DNA from: a virus
Length of the DNA stretch: 64,000 nt
IMG/VR virus record: IMGVR_UViG_3300035703_000034
Location: 42,381 to 106,380 of that record
Reading direction: 5' to 3' (one strand)
Shown here: one piece after another, positions 25,159 to 34,394 of the stretch
Layout: each line of letters opens with the position of its first letter
How positions within the stretch are numbered: position 1 is the first letter of the stretch
Translations under genes and position numbers: made by a program
Notes under the pieces: model-generated
The model's input: only the letters and a program-made list of their open reading frames with translations
The model's database searches: none
Told to the model about the DNA's origin: nothing

Positions 25159-26655
25159 CTACAGGCCCGGCCAGTTGCCGAGCTTCAAGACCTGGGCCAC
25201 GGTGTTGAGCGTGCCGCGCACGACCCCCGGGTCGGGCGCCCCCGCGCAGAAGAACACGGCCAGCGTGCCGTCGGTCGGCTGGATGTCCGGCGCGTTGGCG
25301 GCGAAGCTGGAGAGTCCCTGCTGCAGCGCGAAGTTCAGCTGGTGGTTGCCGCCCGCGCACGGGGGGATCACGAGGGTCGCGGCCGTCAGGCGCTGGATCT
25401 CGGCGAGCAGCGCGTCGTACGCCTCGGTCTGCGTCTGCAGCACCTCCTGACGCTGCTGCGTGGTGTCGGGCCGCCGGGCCGCATCCTCGTTGAACGCCTG
25501 CTGAATCATGTTGGGCAAAGTCCCGAACGCGCGACCGGCCTCGTCGTACGCGGCCGCGATCTGCCCGGTGGCGTCCAGCGCCGTGAGCGTCGCCTCGTAG
25601 AGCACCGACACGCCCGGCAGCAGGGTGTTGAGGCTGTCGCCCACCGTGACCGCGCGCCAGACGTCCCACGTCGACGCGTCGTTTAGGCGCTGCAGCTGCT
25701 GGCCGAGCGGGCGGTCGTTGACCTTCAGCTCGCCCACCGGGAAGCGCGTCGCCCCGCGCCGCACCTGGACCGGGTACGTTCCGGGCGTGAGCCCCTCGGT
25801 GGGCACCGCGAACTGCATGTGGCCTTCGGGCGTGAACTCCACCTCGAAGTACCGGTCGCCGATCTGCGCGCGATCCGTCTCGCGCAGCCCGACGCCCCGG
25901 ATCACGAGCGTGGCGGGCTGGTCGACCGTGACGGCCTTGGGCGAGAAACCCTGGATGCGCGGGGCCGCCTCGAAGGCGAGGTTGAACGGAAAGTTCTCGG
26001 GCTCGCTCAGCAGCCGGTTCGCCGCCGAGGTCTCGAACCGTTCCTGCCACTCCGCGATCTCCTGGCTGCGCTGCGCAGCGGGCAGGTAAGCGGCGCGCAG
26101 CAGCGCGTCCTCCAGCGGCTCCATCAGCGAGTCGGCCAGCAGCATGTCGGCCAGGGCCGTGCGGGCGTACGGCACGCTGCCGGAGAGCATCAGCAGCAGC
26201 ACCTTGGCCGCGTCGAACAGCACCTCCGGCTGCCCGGAGAAGACGAGCAGCAACCCGCCGACGTGGTGGGCCTCCGGGAAGCGGGGCGCGTCGGCGACGC
26301 CCGAGGGCTGCAGGGCGCGCGAGAGCGTGCGCTGGAGCTGGCCGAACCCGCCCGGCTGCGGCCGCAACACGCGGTAGTACAGGCCGGTGGACCAGAGCCC
26401 CGCGAGCGCGTCCTGGGCCGACTGGGTCCACTGCTCGACGGGCGTGGGCGGCCGCTGCTGCTCGTCGTACCAGGCGCGCAGCCGGCTGGTCACCGAGGCG
26501 CGCTGGGCGTCGAGCGACGTGATCGCAGGCAGGCCGGTCGTCGCCACGTTCTTCGCGTCCTGCGCGAGCTTCGCGATCGCGCTGGGCGCGAGATCGCTGG
26601 TGCTCGCGAGCGGCGAGAGCGGCGTGGTGATCCAGTACGGCAGCAGCGAGGTCAT
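25159..26655 (-). CDS. Virion protein with IPT/TIG-like Ig domain
   Basis: 498 aa. The N-terminal 230 residues are helical. Residues about 232-312 (PRIQGFSPKAVTVDQPATLV, then GVGL, then TPGTYPVQVRRGATRFPVGEL) match the pattern of an IPT/TIG Ig-like domain, common in surface and tail proteins. The C-terminal part is helical with two Cys. It overlaps the next upstream gene by 4 nt. It could be a tail or baseplate attachment protein. Confidence 0.55.
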   Translation of the reverse strand: MTSLLPYWITTPLSPLASTSDLAPSAIAKLAQDAKNVATTGLPAITSLDAQRASVTSRLRAWYDEQQRPPTPVEQWTQSAQDALAGLWSTGLYYRVLRPQPGGFGQLQRTLSRALQPSGVADAPRFPEAHHVGGLLLVFSGQPEVLFDAAKVLLLMLSGSVPYARTALADMLLADSLMEPLEDALLRAAYLPAAQRSQEIAEWQERFETSAANRLLSEPENFPFNLAFEAAPRIQGFSPKAVTVDQPATLVIRGVGLRETDRAQIGDRYFEVEFTPEGHMQFAVPTEGLTPGTYPVQVRRGATRFPVGELKVNDRPLGQQLQRLNDASTWDVWRAVTVGDSLNTLLPGVSVLYEATLTALDATGQIAAAYDEAGRAFGTLPNMIQQAFNEDAARRPDTTQQRQEVLQTQTEAYDALLAEIQRLTAATLVIPPCAGGNHQLNFALQQGLSSFAANAPDIQPTDGTLAVFFCAGAPDPGVVRGTLNTVAQVLKLGNWPGL

Positions 26656-29171
26656 GGGGTGGTGTTCCCCGTGAGCAGCGTGAAGAGCTCACCGGACTCC
26701 GGGTTCTCCGCCGTCAAGATGAGCATGTGCACGATCTGGTCGAGCGGATCGGCGAGCTCCGCGCCGTCCGGGTCAGGTGTCGCCGCGAGCAAGTTCTCGG
26801 TGCGGGTGTACAGCTGCGCCTTTTCGCGCGCCTCCGCCGCGGCGAGCCAGAAAGACTCGTAGAGCTCCGGACTCGAGTCCGCGAACTGCTGCGCCGCGGC
26901 GGTGAACGTGGCTTCAAGCTCGTTCATGTACGCGATGTCGTCTTGCAGCCGCGCGGCCACGCGGGTGCGCAGCGACTCCCCCACTCTCAGCAGGCTGGCC
27001 TGGGCGTTGGGCGGGTAGCCCGCCAGGCGAAACGCCAGCTCGACCTCCTCGGGCGTCTCGGCCTTGGCAGGCAGCACCGAGAGGTGGCGGATGGCCCGGC
27101 GCAGCACGGTCTCGTCGTGCTGTGCGGTGCTGATGTCCAGCAAATAGCGCGCGATGTCCTGGGAGAGCGTTTCGTACCGTGTCTGCAGATCGCGCACCCG
27201 GGTCTCGGCCTGCCCCTTGAGCCGCTCCAGCTCGCTTCTTCGATCGGCCGTGAGGTCCGTTCGCTCCAGCTCGCGCGTGATCGACGTCAGCTCCTCCGTC
27301 ACCGAGGTCAAGGAGGCATTGGTGGTCTCGCGGTCCTTCTCCTTGGTCTTCAGCGTCGACTCGGCCTGCTGCAGCGACGCCTGCAGCGTGGCGAGCTCGG
27401 TGTTCAGCTCGGTCCTGAGTGTCGTCGCCCGGCTGCGCGTCAGCGTGTCGAGCGCGCCGCCCAGGCGCCGCTGCAGCAGGTCGATCGCGTCGGGGAGCGC
27501 CGGGTCGGGCTCGTTGTTCTCACCGGGCACGCCCGCGCCGAAGAACTGCGCCGTCGCCGGGCCGAAGCCTGCCGCGGACCCGCCGTAGCGGTACATCACC
27601 AGCGTGCCGATTGCGAGCGCGTCGAGGAGCTGGTTGATGAGCCCCGAGATGAGCGCGACGAACCGCACGATGAAGGCGCCGATGCGCTCCAGCTTGGCGA
27701 TCGTGGACGTGAACTTGAGCAGGATGCGTTCGATCGCCTCGCGCAGCGTGACCAGGACGTCGAGCATCGCGCCGAGGAAATCGAGCAGGATCTCGAAAAA
27801 ATCGACCGCATCATCCAGCAGGTCGGAGACGATCAGCAGCGGCTCGAACGAGGCCGCCACGCTGACGCGCCCCTGATAGGTCAGCCCGATCACGGTCGAG
27901 CCCGGCCCCTGCGGCACAGGCGGCGCGTCCGTGGTGGGCATCTCGCTCAGGTGGTCCAAGACCCGCTCCCAGAACGCCGCCACCTGCTCATGGCGCAGCG
28001 CTGTCGCCGTGTCGGGCGGTGTTTGGGCCTCAGCGGCCTGCTTGGCGGCGCGGGCCGCCGCGATGTCCGCTTGCAGCACGCCATACAGCATGAGCTTGCG
28101 CCGCGGCGTCAGCGGCGCAGGGCCCACGCGATCCAGCAGGGCCTGCTGCTCCTCCGATAGCCGCTCGTCTCGCAGGATGGCGCGGGTGCGCACCACGATC
28201 TCCCACGCCTCCTGCGCCTCGTCGATACGCGTTTGGATGGCGGCCTTCTGGTCGTCCGGCGCGTTCAGCAGCTCCTGCTTGGCGGTGTCGCGCTCGAGGG
28301 CGAACACCGCGAGGTCCTCGGCCAGCACCGTGTCGATGAAGGCCTGGCGCTCGCTGTCGTAAAAGGCGTTCGGCTTGCGCGGACCGGGGTGGTCGGGCGG
28401 GGTCGCAGGCAAGCTGGCGAGCCAGGTGGTGACCCGCTCCTGCGCGGCCGCCTCCACGCGACGCTTGCGCGCCTCTTTTTCGCGCGCGAGGCCACGCTGC
28501 CGGATGCGCTCGAGCTTTTCCTTGACCCGCTTCGCCCGGGCCTCGTTGCGCTCGCGCAGGCGGTCCGCCGACGCGGCCTGCGCGTCCAGGTACGCCTTGT
28601 CCTCCGCCTCGTCCGCCTGACGGTTCGCCTCTGCGATCAGGCGCTCGTTCTGGGCGTAGTCGCGGAACGGGCCGGCCTCGCTCAGGGTCGGCAGCAAGAA
28701 CCGCCGCAGCCGGCCAATGGTGTCGCTGAGCGTGGCCGCGAAGACCAGCGCGTTGACGGTCGCCTGCGGGGCCTGCGCCGGGTTGCCCGGGTACTCGGGC
28801 GGACCGGCCTTGAACATCCCGTCGAAGCTCGGCCCGAGGTCGCGCACCTTGCCGCTGTAGGTGTACCAGGCAAGCGACCCCTCCAGCACCCCCTTCAGCA
28901 CCTTCGACAGGGCCTTGAAGACGTTCAGCTTCTCCGCGATCAGGGCCAGGGCGCTGCCCACGCGCTGCAGAAACATCAAGATGATCCCGAGCGTCATGTC
29001 CATCAGGAACTTGGCGGCCCGCACGGCGATCATGAGCACGTCGACCACGATCTGCACGCCCTGCAGCACGGTCTGGATCGGCAAGAAGGTGTCGACCCAC
29101 TCCCGCAACGCCGGGAACAGGTTCTCGAGCTTGCCGCGGACGAGCTCGACCCAGGTGCCGCTGCCTGACAT
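26652..29171 (-). CDS. Long coiled-coil protein with hydrophobic segments, tape-measure candidate
   Basis: 839 aa from ATG 29171; the open frame extends upstream but only as a shadow. Residues 15-75 hold several hydrophobic helices (VVDVLMIAVRAAKFLMDMTLG...). Residues about 150-420 are charged coiled coil. A second hydrophobic block (about 445-525) has FVALISGLINQLLDALAIG. The remainder is coiled coil again. Length, coiled coils and membrane-like blocks, and position before the spike genes, fit a tape measure or injected tail-core protein. No lytic domain was seen. Confidence 0.5.
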   Translation of the reverse strand: MSGSGTWVELVRGKLENLFPALREWVDTFLPIQTVLQGVQIVVDVLMIAVRAAKFLMDMTLGIILMFLQRVGSALALIAEKLNVFKALSKVLKGVLEGSLAWYTYSGKVRDLGPSFDGMFKAGPPEYPGNPAQAPQATVNALVFAATLSDTIGRLRRFLLPTLSEAGPFRDYAQNERLIAEANRQADEAEDKAYLDAQAASADRLRERNEARAKRVKEKLERIRQRGLAREKEARKRRVEAAAQERVTTWLASLPATPPDHPGPRKPNAFYDSERQAFIDTVLAEDLAVFALERDTAKQELLNAPDDQKAAIQTRIDEAQEAWEIVVRTRAILRDERLSEEQQALLDRVGPAPLTPRRKLMLYGVLQADIAAARAAKQAAEAQTPPDTATALRHEQVAAFWERVLDHLSEMPTTDAPPVPQGPGSTVIGLTYQGRVSVAASFEPLLIVSDLLDDAVDFFEILLDFLGAMLDVLVTLREAIERILLKFTSTIAKLERIGAFIVRFVALISGLINQLLDALAIGTLVMYRYGGSAAGFGPATAQFFGAGVPGENNEPDPALPDAIDLLQRRLGGALDTLTRSRATTLRTELNTELATLQASLQQAESTLKTKEKDRETTNASLTSVTEELTSITRELERTDLTADRRSELERLKGQAETRVRDLQTRYETLSQDIARYLLDISTAQHDETVLRRAIRHLSVLPAKAETPEEVELAFRLAGYPPNAQASLLRVGESLRTRVAARLQDDIAYMNELEATFTAAAQQFADSSPELYESFWLAAAEAREKAQLYTRTENLLAATPDPDGAELADPLDQIVHMLILTAENPESGELFTLLTGNTTP

Positions 29172-29173
29172 GC

Positions 29174-29680
29174 TCAGGCCCCCGCGAAGGCCGGCGGGCC
29201 CGTCTCGGTCGCGGCCGTTGCGACGCTGTGCGTGTGCGTGCCGAGCTTCTCGACCAGCGGCGCGAGCTCGGCCATGCGCGTCTCGAGCGCCGTCAGGCGC
29301 GTGTCGACGCCCGGCGCGAGGGCGCTGAGCGTGGTCGACAGCCAGGTGGTGAAGGTCTCGACGACGTCGACCTGCGCCATCTCCACGGTGCGGCTCGCCC
29401 CCTCCGCCGCCCCCTTGGCGGCCAGGGCGGCCAGGCCTTCCCACAGGGCCTTGGGGTAGACCACGTCGAGCGCGTCGTTGAGCGCGAAGGTGCCCGTGAC
29501 CGTGACGGTCTGCCCGGCCAGGCTCGCGCCCGCGTGCACCTTGCCATTGTGCAAGACGAGCAGCTGGGACGCCTGCTCGGGCACGTACGGCAGCTCGACC
29601 GTGAGGCCCCCGGTCTGGCTCGCGCCGACGCGGGTGCGTGCGATCATCAGCTGGCTCTTGACCTGGTCGACGAGTCCCAT
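29174..29680 (-). CDS. Baseplate protein with C-terminal THTH tip-like motif
   Basis: 168 aa. The N-terminal beta region is GGLTVELPYVPEQASQLLVLHNG. The C-terminus GTHTHSVATAATETGPPAFAG looks like the HxH...GPP ends of Mu/P2-type puncturing or baseplate proteins, where paired His residues bind a metal at the spike tip. It is next to another HTH-bearing protein and a gpV-like spike. Confidence 0.55.
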   Translation of the reverse strand: MGLVDQVKSQLMIARTRVGASQTGGLTVELPYVPEQASQLLVLHNGKVHAGASLAGQTVTVTGTFALNDALDVVYPKALWEGLAALAAKGAAEGASRTVEMAQVDVVETFTTWLSTTLSALAPGVDTRLTALETRMAELAPLVEKLGTHTHSVATAATETGPPAFAGA

Positions 29681-29689
29681 GGGCCTTCC

Positions 29690-30055
29690 TTAGATGACCG
29701 GCGGCGTGGTGGGGGAGCCCCAGTTGCCGTTCAAGTGGGTGTGGGCGGTGAACAAGGTGTCGAGCTGCGTCAGCGGCAGCGTGAGCACCGCCGACACGTA
29801 GCCCTCGATGATCATCGCGAGGTCGTTGGCGAGCTCCACGGGGGAGCCGTCCGGCCGGGTCGCCACGGCCTGGGCCAAAAGCTCGCGCAGCGCCACCCCC
29901 GGTGTGGCCGTCGCGGCCGCGAAGGCGGCCGTGATGGCCGCTTGCTTGACTGGATAGGCCGCAATCGCAGTCGGGGAGGCACGCCCCGGAACCATCAGGG
30001 GCGAGACGGGCGTGAGGGTCACACCCTTCATCGTCGCCAACGTGGTCATCGGCAT
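29690..30055 (-). CDS. Small baseplate protein ending in an HTH tip motif
   Basis: 121 aa. The last 20 residues (AHTHLNGNWGSPTTPP) have the HTH...GxPTxPP pattern of tail-spike tips. The N-terminal part is Ala-rich and helical. It is in one minus-strand operon with the spike and the other HTH protein, so it is a candidate membrane-piercing tip or hub plug. Confidence 0.55.
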   Translation of the reverse strand: MPMTTLATMKGVTLTPVSPLMVPGRASPTAIAAYPVKQAAITAAFAAATATPGVALRELLAQAVATRPDGSPVELANDLAMIIEGYVSAVLTLPLTQLDTLFTAHTHLNGNWGSPTTPPVI

Positions 30056-30068
30056 CGCAACAACCTCC

Positions 30069-31277
30069 TCAAGCCGTCGGGTTGTAGTGCTCGGACACCG
30101 TCACGTTGTCCGACAGGAAGTCCGGCACGTCCTCGAGCTTCAACAGCCCGCCGGGCATCCCCGTCAGGCCGAGCGACGCGGCGCCCGGCAGCGTGGGCAT
30201 GCCGCCCATCGGCGTCGCCAGCATCAGCTCGTAGTTGATGTACTGGACGATGCGCTCGATGTACTTCGTGAGCTTGTGGCCCAGCACGGCGGGCTCGTTG
30301 GTGGTGTTGTCGGCGCCCAGGTTCAGGCTCGGGCTCTTGATGGTCTTCTCGATCTTCACGTGCTCCAGCGCCGTGCCGTCCACCTCGATGTCCTGGTCGC
30401 CGCCCACCACGAGCTTCTGGTTGCGGGCCACGCTGAGGCCCTGGTGGCCGTCAATCTGCACGACCTCGTCGTTTGCCAGGCTCGCGAAGCGGTTGCCCTT
30501 GCGGTCGATGCGCACGCTCATGGCTGGCGTCAGGCCGTCCGTCGTGCGCAGCTCGGCGCGCAAGAAGTCCGGCCCGTCGGCGTCCCCGATCGTCAGCTCG
30601 TACGCGAAGCGATCCTTGTAGGTGTCCGCCGCGCGGTCGTTCGCCCGCAGCGTGAGCTTCGTTTTGCCCGCGTCGTTGATGATCTGAATATGACCCCAGT
30701 CGGTGAAGAGATCCACGTTGCGCGACACCAGCCGCGCGAGGTCGTCGACCTGGTTGAGCACCAGCTGGCAGAGATCGCCGGCCTTGAGCCCGGCCACGCC
30801 GCCCCGCAGCGCGTAGACGCTCGCGCCCTCCGAGGTGCGCACGCCCCAGTCGCCCGCCAGCAGGTCGTGCGGCCGGTGCGAGCGGCGATCCTCCCCCTGC
30901 GCGTGCTCGACCTTGCGGTAGGGCGTGTAGGCGCCCGTGAGCGACAGCCAGGTGTTGACGGTCTGCACGTAGTCGTCGGTCTCGGGCGCGCGCCCCTCGC
31001 TGAAGTAGCGCGGCGACGGGAAGCAGTGGTGCAGCGCGTCGAACCCCAGCTCGTTGGTCAAGATGCCGCGCCAGCCCGGCATCGGCGTGCTGAAGTCACC
31101 CTCGCCGTCCGGGCCGCTGTCGCGGAGGATCGGGACGGTCTGCACCCGGTGGTGGGTGTCGAGCACCGTGGCGGTGTGCCGGACGGGGTCGACGGTCAGG
31201 ATGGTCACGTAGTGACGGGCGTTCGCATCGCGCTGGTGTAGCGCGTACGGGTTTTTTATCGGCTTCGGTTTGTCCAT
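30069..31277 (-). CDS. Baseplate spike / assembly protein V-like
   Basis: 402 aa. The N-terminal domain (HYVTILTVDPVRHTATVLD ... GDFSTPMPG) resembles the OB-fold of gpV/gp5-type baseplate spikes. The later part has beta-helix-like repeats (QIDGHQGLSVARNQKLVVGGDQDIEVDG), the usual spike shaft. It would centre the baseplate and pierce the envelope. It starts 17 nt from the divergent gene at 31295; its own SD is weak. Confidence 0.7.
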   Translation of the reverse strand: MDKPKPIKNPYALHQRDANARHYVTILTVDPVRHTATVLDTHHRVQTVPILRDSGPDGEGDFSTPMPGWRGILTNELGFDALHHCFPSPRYFSEGRAPETDDYVQTVNTWLSLTGAYTPYRKVEHAQGEDRRSHRPHDLLAGDWGVRTSEGASVYALRGGVAGLKAGDLCQLVLNQVDDLARLVSRNVDLFTDWGHIQIINDAGKTKLTLRANDRAADTYKDRFAYELTIGDADGPDFLRAELRTTDGLTPAMSVRIDRKGNRFASLANDEVVQIDGHQGLSVARNQKLVVGGDQDIEVDGTALEHVKIEKTIKSPSLNLGADNTTNEPAVLGHKLTKYIERIVQYINYELMLATPMGGMPTLPGAASLGLTGMPGGLLKLEDVPDFLSDNVTVSEHYNPTA

Positions 31278-31294
31278 CAGGAGGTCAGATCCCC

Positions 31295-31636
31295 ATGGCC
31301 AACAAAGACACGCGAGACACGGTCAGACAATTCCTCGCGGCCCGCAAGCTCTACCGGAAGCAGCTGGAGCAGAAGCTGTTCCCGGCATACACCAGTGTGG
31401 TAACACCCGCGCTCCATAATACTACCAAACTGGTAAGCGCGGCAAAGAAAACCAGCGACCCGATGCTTCAGGCCATCGAGCAGCAGGCCATGGACCTGAT
31501 GCTGGCCTCCCAGCGGGCCGTCGACCTGCGCAAGAAGACCTTCAGGAACTACGTGAACGAGTCACGCGCCGGCAGGATCCACTATGATTTCTACGAGGAC
31601 GCGCGGCAGCAGCGCTACGAGAGGGGGGTGCTCTGA
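31295..31636 (+). CDS. Small helical protein preceding the wedge genes
   Basis: 113 aa with AGGAGG upstream, basic and helical (TVRQFLAARKLYRKQLEQKLF). Bases 31381-31460 are AT-richer than the surroundings. It shares its last base with the start of the gp25-like gene. It may be a baseplate assembly factor; no family recognised. Confidence 0.6.
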   Translation: MANKDTRDTVRQFLAARKLYRKQLEQKLFPAYTSVVTPALHNTTKLVSAAKKTSDPMLQAIEQQAMDLMLASQRAVDLRKKTFRNYVNESRAGRIHYDFYEDARQQRYERGVL

Positions 31637-32088
31637 TGGCGACCTTCGGGTTCTCCGCGGGGGCGTTCAAGACCCTGGAGCCCGGCACGTACCAGATCGA
31701 CCTGGCGCGCGGCTTTGCCGAGGCGCGCTTCGCGTCGGACATGGAGAAGCTGGCCTTCGAGGTGTGCTACGGCCTGATGACGACGCGGGGCAGCATCCCG
31801 TTCGACCCCACGTTCGGGAGCCTGCTGCCGGTCGCCATCGGGCAGTACGCGAGCAACGAGGTCGCGGAGCTGCAGGCGTTCGTCGCCGGTGAGATTGCCC
31901 ACGTCGAGGCGATGATTAAGGAGAGGCAGGCGTCTGCCGTGCTGCCGGCCGCCCAGCGGCTGGAGGCGCTGGACGCGGTCGAGGTGCGGGTCCGGCCGGC
32001 GGAGCAGCAAGTCGACGTCCTGCTCACCATCACCAACGGGCTGGGCGAGTCGGTGGGGTTCTCGGTGTCTCAAGCGGTGGACAGCTAG
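31636..32088 (+). CDS. Baseplate wedge protein, gp25/gpW-like
   Basis: 150 aa. LMTTRGSIPFDPTFGSLLP matches the core signature of the GPW/gp25 family (T-x-x-G-x-x-P-x-F-G-S). It is followed by the helical/beta remainder of the same size as homologs. It forms part of the wedge that anchors the sheath. The next gene is baseplate J, the standard order. Confidence 0.8.
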   Translation: MATFGFSAGAFKTLEPGTYQIDLARGFAEARFASDMEKLAFEVCYGLMTTRGSIPFDPTFGSLLPVAIGQYASNEVAELQAFVAGEIAHVEAMIKERQASAVLPAAQRLEALDAVEVRVRPAEQQVDVLLTITNGLGESVGFSVSQAVDS

Positions 32089-32091
32089 GTC

Positions 32092-33564
32092 ATGGCGGTC
32101 ACGGAAACGATTCTTCAGCAGGCGGAGACCTTCATCGTCACCGCCATCACCGAGGCCTTCGCGGCCGAGGGCGACAGCATTGACCTGCGGCCGGGCACGC
32201 CGCAGTACGACCTGTTTGTGCGCGGCTTCCTCGCCGTGGTCGCGCAGATCGTCGACCAGCTGCAGCAGGCCCAGCGCAAGGTGACGGCGCTGTCGGCCAC
32301 GGAGCTGACGGACGCGGAGCTCGCGGCGCTCGGGGCGCGCTTCGGCGTGAGCCGGCGCGTGGGCGCGACCGCCCAGGGCACGGTGCGCGTGAAGTTCCGC
32401 GAGCGGGTGGCCGTCACGCTGACGACGAGCGACGCCTTTCTGGCCGGGGACCAGACCTACTACCCGACCGAGGACGTCGCGCTGCTGGCCGACGAGCTGA
32501 CGCAAGAACCTGTCTTGAACTACTGGTACGTCAACGTGCCGCTGATGGCGGCCACCAACGGGACGGCCAGCAACACGGGGGCCGGCACGGCCTTCACGTG
32601 CGCCAAGCTCGCGGGCGACCCCGCGCTCATCGAGGCGGTGGCGATCACGCCGCTGTCGGGCGGCCTGGACCAGGAGGACGCGACGGCCTACTTCGACCGG
32701 TTGCAGGCCGCCCCCTTGATCCGAAACCTGGTGAGCCGCAAGTCGATCGACGCGGTGCTGATGGGCGAGTTCGCGGGCGTCATCGAGCGGCTGCTGGTGG
32801 TGGGCTACCAGGAGCCCGAGATGCAGCGCGATCGCCTCGAGGTCGTCGACCCCGTGCTCGGCCCGATGACCATGCACGTGGGCGGGCACACGGACATCTA
32901 CGTCAAGACGCCCATCCGGCGCGAGACGGTGGAGTTCACGGTCTCGCCCGGCAACTACGTGATCGACCTCACGGACTACCGCGCGGTGCTGAAGGTCCAC
33001 AACGTGACCCTCAAGGGGAACGGCGACGTCAGCCCGTACTTCGAGCTGCGCGTGGCCGACCCGGCGCTGCGCTACTCGGCACTCGACACCGTGCAGCTGT
33101 TCGTCGACCCCGGCCTCTCCGAGGAGACCATCCAGGTCGACCTCTCGTACGCGCCGGACGTCGTGAGCATCCATGCGTACGTCAACGGCGACGAGCAGCG
33201 CATCACGAACGCCAACACGCTCGTGCGCCACTTCGTGCCCGTCTGGCTCGGGGCCGTCATCTACGTGGCGGGCGACGACGCCGCGATCGCGCAGGCGAAC
33301 GGCAACATCGCGGCCTACCTGGACGGCCTCGCCAACGGCGCGCCCGTCGTCGTCAGCAAGCTGACGGAGGCCATCTACCAGGGCGGGGCGCTGAACGTGC
33401 TGCAGGACTACGACCTCATCGCCCAGATCATCTACAACGACGGCACGTTGCTCGAGCGCACGGCGGACGAGGTGCTGACGATTGCGGACGACCTGCCCAA
33501 GGGCTTCTCGCAGCGGGTGGCGACCTACCTGAACGAGGGCGTGACCCTCGTGCAGCTGGGGTAG
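32092..33564 (+). CDS. Baseplate J-like (gp6/gp47) wedge protein
   Basis: 490 aa. The start GDSIDLRPGTPQYDLFVRGF and ELTDAELAALGARFGVSRRVGA are typical of baseplate J-family N-termini, followed by VRVKFRERVAVTL...AGDQTYYPTED (the early beta domain) and EAVAITPLSGGLDQED, a Mu gp47-like segment. It builds the wedge ring around the hub. Cotranscribed with the gp25-like gene. Confidence 0.8.
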   Translation: MAVTETILQQAETFIVTAITEAFAAEGDSIDLRPGTPQYDLFVRGFLAVVAQIVDQLQQAQRKVTALSATELTDAELAALGARFGVSRRVGATAQGTVRVKFRERVAVTLTTSDAFLAGDQTYYPTEDVALLADELTQEPVLNYWYVNVPLMAATNGTASNTGAGTAFTCAKLAGDPALIEAVAITPLSGGLDQEDATAYFDRLQAAPLIRNLVSRKSIDAVLMGEFAGVIERLLVVGYQEPEMQRDRLEVVDPVLGPMTMHVGGHTDIYVKTPIRRETVEFTVSPGNYVIDLTDYRAVLKVHNVTLKGNGDVSPYFELRVADPALRYSALDTVQLFVDPGLSEETIQVDLSYAPDVVSIHAYVNGDEQRITNANTLVRHFVPVWLGAVIYVAGDDAAIAQANGNIAAYLDGLANGAPVVVSKLTEAIYQGGALNVLQDYDLIAQIIYNDGTLLERTADEVLTIADDLPKGFSQRVATYLNEGVTLVQLG

Positions 33565-33568
33565 GCCC

Positions 33569-33949
33569 ATGCGCGACTACCTGGCCGTCCAGCACGCGCG
33601 CGAGAAAGACGGCGCCCCGCCCGGCGAGTACCTCGCCACCTACGAGCGGATGGGGCGCGCCAAAGGCGATCGCCTGCAGCGGACCCTCGTGCTGACGGAC
33701 GTGACCACGCCCGCGGGCGACCCGGTGACGGACCACGTCTGGCTCATCCACACGAAGGAGTGGCAGGGTGTGGCGCCGGGGTCGCGGGTGCGCTTCACGG
33801 CCCCCGCCCATGCCTACTTCAAGGACCGTGGCCGGGGGCTGATGGGCCGGGTGCCCAACCGGGAGATGGACTACGGCTTCTCCCGGCCCCTGGAAGTCAA
33901 GGCTGCCAGCGCGTATCAGGCCTATCTGGCCTGGGTCGGAGGCTACTAA
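33569..33949 (+). CDS. Small unidentified protein after baseplate J
   Basis: 126 aa. It begins MRDYLAVQHAREKDGAPPGEY and has GSRVRFTAPAHAYFKDRGRG in its middle, which could be a small OB/SH3-like beta domain. Tight spacing to neighbours on both sides supports a real gene. No family recognised. Confidence 0.55.
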   Translation: MRDYLAVQHAREKDGAPPGEYLATYERMGRAKGDRLQRTLVLTDVTTPAGDPVTDHVWLIHTKEWQGVAPGSRVRFTAPAHAYFKDRGRGLMGRVPNREMDYGFSRPLEVKAASAYQAYLAWVGGY

Positions 33950-33950
33950 A

Positions 33951-34370
33951 ATGAACCCCTATTTCGCCTATATATCTATGAAGGCCGCTTCTGACTTTTC
34001 AGACGCGCTGGACCTTTACGTGGTGGCCCACGACGCCCCGCTGAGCGAGCACATGCGCGCCCAGAACCGGGGCTACATCCCGCTGCACATGCTGAAGGAC
34101 AAGGGGCGCGACAGTCACCTCGTCTACGTGCACCGGATGAGCTACAACCCGGCGATGCACCTGAAGTCGGCCGACCCAGCAAAGTTCCACGCCCTGGTGC
34201 GCACGCACCTGGGCGGCCCCCCGGTCGTCGTGCCCGCCGCCCCGGCGGCCCTCCCCCCACCCCCCGGGGTGGGGGTGGCCCCGGGTGGGCAGACCGCTGT
34301 GGCGGTCCCCCCGGTGCCCGTGAAGCCGGTGGTTCCGGTTGCACCCCCTCCCCCGGGGGTGGGGGGCTAA
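33951..34370 (+). CDS. Protein with Pro/Val-rich tail closing the structural block
   Basis: 139 aa. Residues 1-87 are a compact domain (YIPLHMLKDKGRDSHLVYVHRMSY). Residues 88-139 are Pro/Val/Ala low-complexity coded by C-rich DNA. The start falls in an AT-rich patch (tatatatc). It is the last gene before the large noncoding segment. Function unknown. Confidence 0.55.
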   Translation: MNPYFAYISMKAASDFSDALDLYVVAHDAPLSEHMRAQNRGYIPLHMLKDKGRDSHLVYVHRMSYNPAMHLKSADPAKFHALVRTHLGGPPVVVPAAPAALPPPPGVGVAPGGQTAVAVPPVPVKPVVPVAPPPPGVGG

Positions 34371-34394
34371 AAAAGACCCCCGAAACCCCTATAT

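Noticed and set aside
24743-26692. 649-aa minus frame
   Set aside because: Only the last 135 codons, from ATG 25150 with SD, look like protein; the rest is an out-of-frame shadow of the 498-aa gene.
30069-31294. Bidirectional promoter between the spike and 31295 genes
   Set aside because: Only 17 nt separate the start codons and no -10/-35 pair is visible; the late motif is absent.
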